From Aspergillus flavus (Eukaryota > Ascomycota > Eurotiomycetes > Eurotiales > Aspergillaceae), in assembly GCF_009017415.1 (NCBI RefSeq), contig NC_092409.1:620001-684000 (forward strand): a stretch of DNA of 64,000 nt, in the 5' to 3' direction. Every line of letters starts with the position of its first letter. The stretch's first letter is position 1. The position numbers and the translations under genes were made by a program. The notes beneath the pieces were generated by a model that worked only from the letters and a program-made list of their open reading frames with translations, ran no database searches and was not told the DNA's origin. This document shows, one piece after another, positions 45,773 to 56,454 of this stretch.

Positions 45773-47718
45773 ATGCCCTCCAGCAAACCAACTCCGGTTA
45801 AACAAAAACGTGTCCGTACCGGTTGTTGGACGTGTCGACGGCGGAGAAGGAAGTGTATAGCTTTCCCCACATGTTTCATGTTCCGCTGGCTGACCCCAGG
45901 ATATTTCAGGTGATGAACGAAAACCTCGCTGTGAAAATTGCGAGGCAAAGGGTTTCTCGTGTCGGTATGGCGCCGATCTTACCTTTGTGCCAGTGCCGAA
46001 TCCAACGACGCAGTCCACAAATGGGCCAGCTACTAGGGCTGCGAATTATAATGCGATCCAGGTAGAATGGTTCTATACGTTCTTTGACATTAAATTTGCT
46101 AATTGGCTAGTAGTTTATTGATGACCGCCCGGCGACGTCAGACATAACATTGAACTGTGGGCCTTTTGCCAATGGCCAGGGGACTAGCACCAGTACAATT
46201 CCGGGCGCGAGTGCTACCCAAAGCTCTATAGTCGAACAAGACGTTGAACTGGCCACTGCCGATCATGCCGACGCTGAAGAATTCAACCGGCCTGCATATC
46301 TTTCAGGGGTTGACGCCGATATATCCCGGGCATCCACTTTTTCGGATTCTAGTACTGCCTCACAGCTCCCAGATAACTCGCGGACCGTTGCCAAGAGTCG
46401 GAGTCTGGCGTATTTTTCGGGCCATCGCTGCTCTAGCTCCCGTCTCCCCATCACCAGCAACCCGACTTATCCCATTCCGGCCAGTGGAGCTGATGAGATT
46501 GGTCTGCTGCGTTACTTTCGCTACCATCTGGCCCCGTGGATCGATGTTGGGGACCCGGAATGCGGCTTTGAGATCCACGCATTGCTCCTAGCCAAGACCT
46601 CGCGACCACTGTTGGCTGCCATCATGGCGCTTGCTTTGACTCATTCTTCACTCCAACAAAACAACAATGCCATCGGGGTGAATGTTACACTTCAGCAAGA
46701 GGCTGAACGTGGTCTTGCCCACGCGGACGATCCTATCAAGTCAATGGGGCAAGCCCTCTTGATGTTGCACGACTTCTTGTTCTCCCATCCGCGACAATGG
46801 CGGGATTTTCTACGAGCTCGCACTCGTGGATTGAGTACTCTTGATTTTGCAAGGACCCCACAAGGCGTGCTAAACCAGCCCTGGTGGCTGCTCCACTCGC
46901 GAATTGGTACGCTATCCCACTTTCATCCACCCTCTTAGCAAACTGACAAGGTTGACATCTGTACCCAAGATCTTGCTGCCGGCATCATTAGTGCAAAAGC
47001 GCCATTGATGTCATACCGCTCACAGTTATTACTTGATGGCCCATTTCCACTAGTGCCACAACAACGACCAGCAAAATGGGTCTTCCTGCGTGTGTTGTTT
47101 CTTCTAGCGGATACTTTGTCCCTCCTTTTCAGCCCATCTGACACGCTATCCTCAAGTTCGGAACGTGGAGGGCAGCTAGCCGTGCACACCTTACTTCAAA
47201 CAGACTTCACGTCACGGTGGACGTCTATATGGACCAGTTGTCACGAATGGTACCACACCCGCCACGTGGAGATGCGGCCGATTTTAGACATTAGCGGTGT
47301 GGAGGCCGACGAGATTAATTCTGGGAACTGCTCATCTTTTCCCATTCTTATCTACACGTCGGCTCTTGCACTTTTGGCCAACACTATCTACCATATATCT
47401 TCATTCCTCTTACTTATTCACAAGCCAAGGCTACTGAAGACATTACCGGGTCCGAAACGTTTCATCTCCCGCATCTGGCACGCTCAAGCCATTGCAGGAA
47501 TCGCTACGAGCAATGAGTTCAAGGAGCAGTGGGACCCGATCCTGATCGCTAGCCTTCTCACCGTCGCGCCAGAGATGACCCACAAATCGCAGCAATCAAT
47601 CCTGCTCAATCTACTGGGTAGTATTACTACGGTAACTGGAATTAAACTAGATTCTGAGATTGATGATCTGCGATGCGGCTGGAACATTTCACAGTACGAC
47701 GAAGAAGCGGTAGATTGA
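45773..47718 (+). CDS. Zn2Cys6 transcription factor of the sugar group
   Basis: Nuclear regulator. The zinc cluster spans the first intron: CWTCRRRRRKC ends exon 1, and exon 2 (from about 45910) supplies DERKPRCENC and FSC. A second intron ends near 46110. Exon 3 runs through an acidic linker into the regulatory domain (GLLRYFRYHLAPWIDVGDPE, LLAKTSRPLLAAIMALA), and the last part (about 46950-47718) has the usual C-terminal helices ending NISQYDEEAVD. The joint between the last two parts, near 46912-46952, has a donor (GGTACGC) and acceptor (GACAAG) that leave the frame one base off. Either the intron is unusual or a small frameshift is present. It lies between the permease and the ribokinase and probably controls them. 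Confidence 0.82.
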
Positions 47719-47775
47719 TCGGTACATTATTCATTATCATCTGTCTTGATTGCATTTCGCGGGTACTGCTTGGCC

Positions 47776-48819
47776 TCATTGGCGATCTGTGATCTCATAT
47801 GCAAATGGGATACTTTCAATGGCGCCCTTTCTCTGCACACACATGGCGGCTGCCTGATTCGCCTGCTGTACCGCAGGCTCGATCAAAGCGTCAAAGTCCT
47901 CGAGAGGCTGTCCCGTGGCAGCGTACCTCGCAAATTCAGCCGAAAAGTAGCCCACAAAGGTATCTCCAGCGGCGGTGGTGTCCACCACATTCTTAACACG
48001 CACGCCGCGAACAGAGCCGTTCCGACCGGTGGCCGTTGAGAAGAACACCCCCTTCGCACCGAGCGTGATCAAAACAATGGGAATCTTAGCCACCTGGTGG
48101 AACAGTGGAGCCAACAGCTCTGGTTGCAGATCGGCTTCGGTTTGAGATCCCACCGGGAAATCAGGAATTGATTCCGCCATCTGGATAGTCTCCGTTTCAT
48201 TCATGATCAAGACAGCTGTGCCGGACAATGCAGCCAGGGGAATACCATCCGGATACACGGGTGCAATATTCAAGACGACATTCGTCGGATTCTCGCTCTT
48301 ATTATAATGCTGCATCAGACCAATCACAGTTGACCTCGGAATCTCTCCCTGCAGAACCACGACCTGCGGGGGAGCAGGACACTGTGTCTGGACAACGGAA
48401 AGGAGCTTATCGACATCATTCATTCCATCATGGTTGGCTCCCGGTACCACGACAATGCGGTTCTCCCCTTGCTCGCCTTCCTCCACGATGATAGTCGCCG
48501 AGCCTGTTTGGCAGTCTGATCTTTGCTCGATTCCCGTGGTATCCACGCCTGACTTTTCTAATGCTGGCTGTAATAACGTCGGATAATATGGATCATTCGC
48601 ACCGACTGCACCAATCATACGCACATCCACATCTTGCTGGGTTCTGGAGGTAAAAGCTGCTCGTGCGCATGCAACCGCTTGGTTGGCGCCTTTGCCGCCT
48701 GCATCGATGGACAGGGAGGAACCTGTTAGCGTTTCGCCAGGCCCGGGACAGCGGCGGGCATATGTGACGAAGTCGATGTTGAGGGACCCGATGACGCAGA
48801 TCTGTGGTTTTGCGGCCAT
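47776..48819 (-). CDS. Ribokinase (PfkB family)
   Basis: Single-exon 347-residue cytosolic kinase that phosphorylates D-ribose to ribose 5-phosphate. The start at 48819 gives QICVIGSLNIDFV directly, the first PfkB strand. The substrate signature DAGGKGANQAVACARAA and the C-terminal PfkB signature DTTAAGDTFVGYFSAEFA, with the catalytic aspartate of the GD motif, are intact. An NETE segment (ATP-lid side) also matches ribokinases. Length is normal. Its neighbours are a sugar permease and a Zn2Cys6 regulator, giving a compact pentose-use group. Its 3' end is only 57 bases from the convergent regulator. Confidence 0.93.
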   Translation of the reverse strand: MAAKPQICVIGSLNIDFVTYARRCPGPGETLTGSSLSIDAGGKGANQAVACARAAFTSRTQQDVDVRMIGAVGANDPYYPTLLQPALEKSGVDTTGIEQRSDCQTGSATIIVEEGEQGENRIVVVPGANHDGMNDVDKLLSVVQTQCPAPPQVVVLQGEIPRSTVIGLMQHYNKSENPTNVVLNIAPVYPDGIPLAALSGTAVLIMNETETIQMAESIPDFPVGSQTEADLQPELLAPLFHQVAKIPIVLITLGAKGVFFSTATGRNGSVRGVRVKNVVDTTAAGDTFVGYFSAEFARYAATGQPLEDFDALIEPAVQQANQAAAMCVQRKGAIESIPFAYEITDRQ

Positions 48820-50062
48820 TTTGAGTATACCGAACTTTTCCTCTCTTCTCCGTGTCTTATTTTTCACTAGAATCTCTCAATATATAACTCTAGTATCGAT
48901 AGCAATTGATAATCGTAACTCTCAGCATTAAGTTAAAAGAGGTATAAAACCACACAATCAAACAACCTCTCCCAAACCCACCAGATTTTAAATATTCCTT
49001 CACCACCGTTACTAAAAGAAATCCACTCTCAAAACCCACCCAAAAACTATATGTCATCAAAATCCCTCTATCAATGTAACCCAGAACCTCTACCCCTGTG
49101 GCACTATACCCAATCAAGTCAACGTAGCCTACACAATCGTCACACGGCCCGTGACATGCCAAATTGAGACGCGCCGGCCCGACCGAGCGTAGCCTACGAT
49201 AGCCCGAATAGGTCTAGCGCACGGGTATCGAGAGAATTTTTCGGCGGCGGGGTACCGCTTTTCGGGTTGGGTTTTCTGCCATGTTACTCCGGGTGTGGGG
49301 TAAGGACTGGAGTTCGGGTGTACTAAAATGAAGGTCTCGTGGATGGTAGAGTTTTTTGGGAAAGAGTTTGCTTGATGGTGTTCTGGCGATGGTTACGTCA
49401 TGTCTCTGTGCTTCTGTTATGATTTGTTCGTGCCTGGAAGAGAGCGAGTTAAGCTTGGTTGGATATATATCAGTTCTAGGAGGGATTGTCCACTATGTCT
49501 TGGCTCAATGTATGCATGGGAGAACAAGAGAATTACTGTCGATATGCTACTGGAATGCCACTGGCAATTATGAAGTGGGCTTCTGATAAGATATTCAGAT
49601 GCTAAGCCAACAAATGATACAAAGGGAACTTAGTAAGAAGAATGCTAGGGATCATGTTGGCATCAGGTGTTTAAGGCACGATCTCGATGCCATATAGGAT
49701 TTTAGTCGAGTAGGATCGACAAAGAAGGTCTGCTGTACGTATGTGATTGTGTGAGTAGATATATTAAGGGTAAGTATGAGATAATTCAAGATATCGAATG
49801 TTTTGGAAGTAATAGTAATATTCATAGTGCTGGTTAGGGCTGAGTGGATCTAAGTGCAAGGCGGGAGCGGATATGCCTTATTCTTTATAGCTTCAGGTAT
49901 ATGCTAGGGCAATCTATATTGTCAGGAAACGTTTATTTCGGAAACATATAGTTGAAAATGTAGACTGATAGCCTTGTATTTATAACGGTATACTTAGACT
50001 CCAAAGTGCTAATTTTTTGATATTTCTCTTTCTTTTCCTTCTCATCCATTTTGTAAAGAAAG

Positions 50063-50093
<31 letters not shown>

Positions 50094-50419
50094 CATACTA
50101 TAGCCAGGGATTTTTGTGCTTATCTATTCAGAGACGAACCAAATACTCGACAATATGATTTACTACTGAATTGAGAAATGAGACCAAAGGGACCCTAGTC
50201 CTCCAAGTACCATAGAATCATAAGGACTATATTGTATACGTGGCGCGATAAAATATATGAATTTATGTCCATGCCACATATCATGCACCTTAGGACAAGC
50301 AACAGATTAAACACATCTCAAGATCGAACTAATACATTATAAACTAGCAGCCTTACTAGTCCTCCACAGGAAGTTTCGGACTATGAATTGGGGTCGAAAA
50401 CCGCCCTTGACAGTCTCAT
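48820..50419. other. 1.6-kb gap with a poly(A) tract
   Basis: No gene was supported. A run of 29 A residues lies at 50065-50093 and a pyrimidine-rich stretch just before it (50015-50045). No transposon protein is visible. Confidence 0.5.
50065..50093. repeat. Poly(A) tract, 29 bases
   Basis: An uninterrupted A29 run. It could be a simple slippage repeat or the tail of an old retroposed sequence. I could not identify a source sequence or target-site duplication. Confidence 0.9.
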
Positions 50420-50911
50420 CTAACAGCTAGCATAGGCAACCTCCACACCCCATCCATTTGGAGCCTCAACCTTCCCAACAGTGCCTAAATCATTCGTACA
50501 TTTATCAAGAATTGCCTGTGCACCCGAGGCAAGCGTGGCAAATGATTTGAGAGCTTGTTTCTCATTGGTCTGCGTATCTTGTCAGAGCTCCTCAAGTACG
50601 CCATTTAGTGATTGACTTACCCAGTTACACATGTAGATGGCCGAATTATAGGAGCAGCTCACCCGGCCACACTTATTCGGGTCTTCCACAGGTGTGCCAC
50701 CAACGCCGTTTAGATAATCGATACCACCCTTGATTGCTTTATAATCGGCAGGCAAGCCACCACCGCAAGTGACCTTGCCATCGAAGTCGCGCGATTCGAG
50801 AGCCTAGATAGGTACTTTGTTAGGTTACGGCGAAACAGTTATGGGGATAAAAAGGCATTGTACCTGGGTAGAGACAGCACTGAGAGCGATCAAAATAGCG
50901 GTCCACTTCAT
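50420..50911 (-). CDS. Small secreted six-cysteine protein
   Basis: Three exons on the minus strand (50911-50864, 50803-50621, 50569-50420), introns 60 and 51 nt, encode 126 residues. The N-terminus MKWTAILIALSAVSTQA is a signal peptide. The mature part has six cysteines: VTCGGG, NKCGR, VSCSY, YMCNW, DKCTN and the terminal YASC, enough for three disulfides. Splice sites are normal (GTACAA and GTAAGT donors; CTAG and GCAG acceptors), and every joint stays in frame. Size, charge and cysteine count match effector-like or antimicrobial-like secreted proteins of fungi; the layout recalls Ecp2/Hce2-like or killer-protein-like folds, but I cannot assign a family. It stands alone between two gene-poor stretches. 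Confidence 0.8.
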
Positions 50912-52865
50912 TTTGATGATACCGATGTTTGGCAAAGAATAATAAAAAATAGGTATATGATGACCTAGCGCTTGTAGATTGGGATATGATGTTGTTTTAG
51001 TTCGGGTAGTGGGCGGCGAGAGGCCATATTTATCTATGGGGCTCAGGTACAGAGTCCAAGTATGTCTGGCACCAGAATTGTATGAGAGATAGTTCTAAGT
51101 TATGTCAAATTTAGAACAAATGCTGCCCCAGGCTGTGCTGTCCTGCCGCATTGCCAAGCAGATCTACATCGTATCGCCGGGCCGAGTGGTGGCCTTATTT
51201 CTTCATTCCGGGGTATGTGCTCCCCACCCGCAAAAAACCAATGTCTTCATATTCTCTTCTCTCAGCACCAGATGATGTTGACTCGGTAGGGCAAGTGGCC
51301 TGTATGGGCAAGATCGGGTGGGTAATGGAGCACATCCGAGGACGGGTAAGGTCTTCACAACTTCTTCGTGTCGGTTCTTGTTACAGTGGAGACTGGGGTT
51401 AAATCATAACATTCTTCGGCGCACCATGGCACAAAATTAGCTTTATAACTTCAATCCGCCCTTGCAGTATTATAGGACTGCGCCCCACGGCAAATAAAAT
51501 TCTCCGAGGTAGCACCAGGTCCCCCAGTGAGAGATAGCTTGACCCCTTCAACATAGCCTTTCATTGGATCTACCTGCAGCTGATTGAAACTTATTACCTT
51601 TTTATCTAAGCCATACTCTGATACCCTTGCCGCTAAACACCCACTGAGAGCTTATTTGGCTTGGCTGATAACGGAGTCTTCTATGTCATTCTACATTCAG
51701 CTTCAAAGTAGCCCCAACATTAGGCGGCCGACACCGAAGATCATAGTACACCGCACCAATACACATGGGTGGATTTGTTGGTCAACGTCATCCGGGTTCG
51801 AGGAGGAACATGGCTAAGCTTATCAGCTGCGAGCAATATACTAGCCGACGGCACTGAATGCTTTCGTAGAGATTCTTTCCGAGGCACAAACCATGGAGTG
51901 GTTGTTATTTTAGGATACGCGGATGGATTCTTGTCATTCACACACAGCCAACAGAGTCGAATACCACCGAATTAATATCCATGAAGGAGTGGTCTTCTAT
52001 GCTATTGAAGCTCACTGGTAGACATGGTCATTCATGATTCATAGAATCAATCAGTGGCTTTGGAAGATAGTCTATGGATCCAATCTCACCATGCCATTCA
52101 GTTTCCGAGACCTGAGGTTTTTTAGTATCAGTGACCGGACAGCCCTTGAAACTCTTCTAGGGCCGTAGGCTCGACATGCTGCTAAACCGCCGTACACACC
52201 TAACTGTAAATTCGCATGATAAGAAGGCCCTGCAGGGAGTACGGTGATTGAGGACAGAATGAATCAAAGGGCAGGAGGTTGGTTGATACTATGTCACGGA
52301 GCTGCCATTAGTGAATGTAGCTTGCGAAGGAGAGAGGTCTCTGCTTGGAGTAATAGAGACCCATGGAATCCGTTGAGATGGAGTTGATCTTTTTGAATCA
52401 TCCTAATTCTCAATACCGCTCTACCAAAATATCATTTGGCACTTTGAAGGTCGTGCGTTGGACTTCCTATCCCTAACAATAATTATTTGGGGCTACTCCG
52501 TCTCTGTCTTTCTATGAGTCTCTATGTCCAATCCAGAATTTGTGCTAGCAAGGATTACTGCTGGTCTGGTCATCGGGATATTCGGAGGGCTGTTTGACGA
52601 TCCAACAGAAACTATGATCTTACTTGGTTTGCTTTCGGCGCGGAAGCCCATCTTGGTTGGCCGTGTCTGAAGACACTCTATGGTCATGAAATGAGTACAC
52701 ATGAGAGTTATTCCGCACCATCTCAGGGTTTCTCAATAGAAGAGTGTATGTGGTCCATGACAAACAATTCCTCAACTGATCAGTTTCCACGGCGGTATTG
52801 TCTGTTCATTTTCATATCTGTACACTACATCCGTCATTATAATCCTCCGCATCTAAGAACATAGT
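50912..52865. other. 2-kb gene-poor stretch
   Basis: This holds the promoter of the six-cysteine protein gene. Short protein-like frames occur near 51770-51960 and 52510-52680 but match nothing I know and contain many stops, so they look like relics. The last 28 bases form the 5S flank that is duplicated at 6578-6606. Confidence 0.4.
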
Positions 52866-52984
52866 ACATACGACCATAGGGTGTGGAGAACAGGGCTTCC
52901 CGTCCGCTCAGCCGTACTTAAGCCACACGCCGGGAGGTTAGTAGTTGGGTGGGTGACCACCAGCGAATCCCTCCTGTTGTATGT
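52866..52984 (+). rRNA. 5S ribosomal RNA
   Basis: A 119-base gene starting ACATACGACCATAGGGTGTG and ending in TTGTATGT, followed by a T-run. The sequence matches the 40394-40512 copy in opposite orientation and the usual 5S of filamentous ascomycetes. Its upstream flank (TCCTCCGCATCTAAGAA) recurs next to the truncated copy at 6548-6606. Confidence 0.95.
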
Positions 52985-53887
52985 TTTTGTTTTGTCTTTT
53001 ATTCTATTTGTTTTAATCAAAGCTGTGTCCCTTGCGACCTTCTATTTTGTTTCGTGTTGGAAGGTTTGCCCGAACGGGAAGGGCTTATTAGTAACCCGAG
53101 AACTATGGTAGAACTGTCTTTCATTCGAAACAAGCCCCTGTAATCGACGTTCAGTAGTTGATTACTTGATGATCAGTTTGATGATGATTGATGAAGTTGA
53201 TTTTATTTAACTAAGTAACACTGAACGGAAGAAGTAGGTGCTTGACCGCCTAGCGGTCCACTTTGATAAAGCTGGCAGATCAGAACGGTGACAGCCACCC
53301 TTCATTTGGAGATGTCTAATGGAGTTATAGCACGCAAGCTCTAATTCATGCCACATGGGTGAGAAATTCTTCGGCACAACATCAAGACGCCAAGGACGCA
53401 GGAACGGAGGTAGGCATGGAAAAGGAAATGGGCAGCTGTGTCCTTTTGCGACCGGAAGACCAAAAAGGGACAGGACTGATTTTGGAGTGATTTAAAATCC
53501 TTGTAATGTTTATCTACATTTGCAGTCTTCTCTCCTTTCATGGTAGTTTATCACTATTGGTAGAGAGTTATGAGACTACTATGACTCTATTCTAACATCC
53601 TGTATCGGTTTCCTTGTTTAGCAAAATTAGCCGGCTTACTGGCGGGAACCTGTACGTTTCTATTAAAATGAGTAGTTGCAGCGTATAGTTTATGGCGCTA
53701 ATCCGTTCAGAGTTTCCTGTTTTGCTACTTCCAATGTTGAATGTGATTGTATCCAAATACAATGTAACGCCCGAGCACTCGATTGTGCTATATGGAGGAG
53801 AAATCTGGCTAATATATCAATGTCCCACATTCTTCTCCACCCCGTCACTTTATTGTGGGGTTCCAAACCTGCGCTTCTCAGGCACTT
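52985..53887. other. Intergenic, no recognisable content
   Basis: A short TGATGAT/TTGATGA-rich stretch lies at 53160-53200. No gene was supported. Confidence 0.45.
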
Positions 53888-54440
53888 TCAAGGACAAACA
53901 GCTCCGAGGTTGGGTACTGTGGTGGGTAGCAAGGGGCAACGGCGAGGGGTCGGACATTGACCTAAGGGCCTTGATTAGAAGGTTGAATACATCTTAGATG
54001 CGAGACACTCACAGTCTTTGGCTCTTCTCCATTGAGCCACCAGCCTTTTGATCCGTCTACCTCTACGAAGCTACCACAGGTGAGCAAGAAAGAACGGTGT
54101 AGGATTCCTTGCTGACTTACACCCAAGCGTGCTGGGCTTCAGACTTTGTCACGTTCCAAACCGCCGAAGATGCTCCAGCAACCAAAGTCTCATCTTGAAT
54201 ACCCAGGGCATCGCCTCCTTCCAAGGAAATAGAGAACCCGTTTTCGTCTGCAGAGCTAAACTCAAACTAGAATGGTGTAAGCATGTCAGGTAATACTATC
54301 GGCATGGGATGCTGTCTCACAGGCTTCTCCTTCTCGGGCCGCGCTACAATGCTACCATCCTCCTGAGACACGGTAAGATATTCTCCGCTCTCTTTGGATT
54401 TGATGTAATAGCGTCCTGACTCAAGATATTCGGAAGACAT
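53888..54440 (-). CDS. Small beta-trefoil-like protein
   Basis: Four exons on the minus strand (54440-54321, 54266-54121, 54070-54013, 53962-53888) give about 131 residues. The start SSEYLESGRYYIKSKESGEY and the repeated pattern of aromatic and glycine residues (GRYYI, GGDALGI, KGWWLNG) suggest a beta-trefoil like ricin-B-type lectins or the fungal I66 protease inhibitors. There is no signal peptide, which fits both cytosolic lectins and I66 inhibitors. If the last intron is not used, the protein ends earlier, at 53963. The family call is tentative. A defensive role against grazers or proteases would be typical of these groups. Splice signals are standard (GTGAGA, GTAAGT, GTGAGT donors). Confidence 0.6.
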
Positions 54441-55212
54441 TGCGACAGGATAATAGTGTGGCAAATGCGTTCAATAGTAAAAGACTAATGGTATGCGATC
54501 ACTTAAGTCCCCGAGATTAGAGGATGATCGAGCTCTATTTATAGTTCACCAAGCCCCCAAGCCCTCCGGCATATTCTTACAGATTCCCGTGGAATGACCA
54601 AGAAAGTCCAAAACCTGTCAGCTGTCTGGTAGCACTATACCTCTTTCTCAGAGATCTCCTGCCATCCCGGACTACCGGGTGGATGTGTTGGAAACGAAAC
54701 AAACGACCTGATTGGCCCAGGATGCAGATCTCGCGTAGAGAAGTGGAGAGCCTGAGGTTAGCTAAAACTATACGTAGTAATCGTGAGGTTGGCTGTGAAA
54801 TAATAATAGCAAAGCTCGAGTCCTTTGCCGTGATAGATGTCATATAAATGTCATCTAGCTGTCCAAGCTGGCTGAATTGTGGGGCAAGCGAGTATTCATT
54901 TCAGGTTTTCCTGTGTAGCAAGTTCTCAGTCCTTCGGTACTTTAACCCCACTCCACAGATCTTTTCAACCCAGGCTAATTTAAGGTACCTGTATACGCAT
55001 GTCTAAGTTTGTCGAGGCTTACTTTTGAACGTCATTAGGTCCCAGAAGCAGTTATTGTAGGTTGCGCATGTTATGATCACGTGATGATATGTCACTATCT
55101 CTATTAGTACTTTGGGCTCTCCTTTCTGGTGTTCTTATTCTTTAATGGTCCTACAGCAATGTTGAGCTGTGGCGAATATTTCTTCATCTTAGTCTCAAAT
55201 TTGAATTAGTTA
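54441..55212. other. Divergent gap, trefoil-like gene to enoyl reductase
   Basis: The shared upstream region of the two genes. Nothing else was recognised. Confidence 0.5.
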
Positions 55213-56260
55213 ATGTCGTTCAGGCCAATGGCACTGGTCACCATCAGGGTGGCTATTCACCCCAGGGGTAAGTGCACCTGGCAATCCACTGAATTGCTAA
55301 TAACTAGCAACGCAGGAAAACCAATCAAAAGCCTTTCACAGAAGGTCCGCATCGATCCGCATAAATCAACCGAGGAACTTTACGATGTTCTTGCTCAAAT
55401 GTCGGGGTTATCTATCTTTCGCCTGAGGATCACCAAAAAGAGCGATGGCATCTTGGTTGCGAGGTCTAAGGAGACTACCATTGAAGAAGCCGGAGTCAAG
55501 GACATGGATGTAATTACCGTTAAGGACCTTGGTATTTTCACACCACCACACCTTAGGCGTGATCCAGACTGATACCCCTATCTTTGCCCATCCAGGTCCT
55601 CAGATCTCATGGCGAGCCGTGTTCATCACCGAATACCTCGGTCCAGTCTTCATCCCAGGACTCTTCCTTTTTCAACTACGTCCATATCTGTACTCCAACC
55701 ACGGCACCATCCCCAAGCCGAGCAGTTTTCAGCTCCTTCTCTGTGCGCTGTTGATAATCCACTTCGTAAAACGTGAGTATGAGTCTATCTTCGTCCACCG
55801 ATTCAGTAAAGTCACAATGCCCGCGCGCAAGATTGTCCTAAACAGTGCCTACTACTGCGTGATGAGCTGCAACATGGCCTACTGGGCCTTTCGGCCTGAC
55901 ACGACACCAAGCAATCCTGTACTATGTTGTGCAGGCCTTGTCCTCTTTGCCTTTGGGGAACTGGCGAACTTGAACACCCACTTTGTGCTCCGCGATCTCC
56001 GTCGTCCCGGGACTCCTGAACGTGGCGTGCCATACGGATTTGGATTCGGTGTTGTGACCTGCCCTAACTATTTATTCGAGATTATTGCCTGGATAGGCAT
56101 TTGGTTTGTTAGTGGACTCAGTTTGAGCATTCTTATTTTTATCATTATCGGAAGTGTGCAAATGGCGATATGGGCTAGGAAGAAGGAGCACCGCTACCGG
56201 AAGGAATTTGGGGATAAGTACAAGGTTAAGAGGTTTGTCATGCTTCCCGGTATTTATTAA
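55213..56260 (+). CDS. Very-long-chain enoyl-CoA reductase, Tsc13-like
   Basis: ER-membrane reductase that performs the last step of fatty-acid elongation, using NADPH on trans-2-enoyl-CoA. Three exons, with introns near 55266-55315 and 55532-55593, give about 310 residues. The N-terminal 110 residues form a ubiquitin-like domain (KVRIDPHKSTEELYDVL), as in this family. The membrane part follows, with YLGPVFIPGLFLFQLRPYLY, HFVKREYESIFVHRFS and the steroid 5-alpha-reductase-type C-terminus (GFGFGVVTCPNYLFEI, KEFGDKYKVKRFVMLPGIY). All key segments are intact. It is next to the triterpenoid genes and could be a duplicate recruited to modify a side chain, but it may simply be a lipid gene at the cluster border. 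Confidence 0.9.
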
Positions 56261-56454
56261 GCCAGGCCGACATTATTCGCACCGCGTCTGGATGGCACTC
56301 CGGTGGACTGTACGAGGCTCATCCTACAGTCTTAGCAGGACTGACAAAGGAAAAACATGTCTATCATAGAGAGTGATATCTCTACTTGAATCTCGAGAAA
56401 TGGAGCAGATCCTACGGACCTGCATACCCCTACAGAAACTTTATTCACGATATT

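Noticed and set aside
48820..50093. Retroelement ending in the A29 tract
   Set aside because: No reverse transcriptase, no terminal repeat and no target-site duplication could be seen.
52881..53111. An open frame over the 5S gene (and its copy at 40285-40497)
   Set aside because: It is the translated 5S rRNA sequence; the same peptide appears at both 5S loci.
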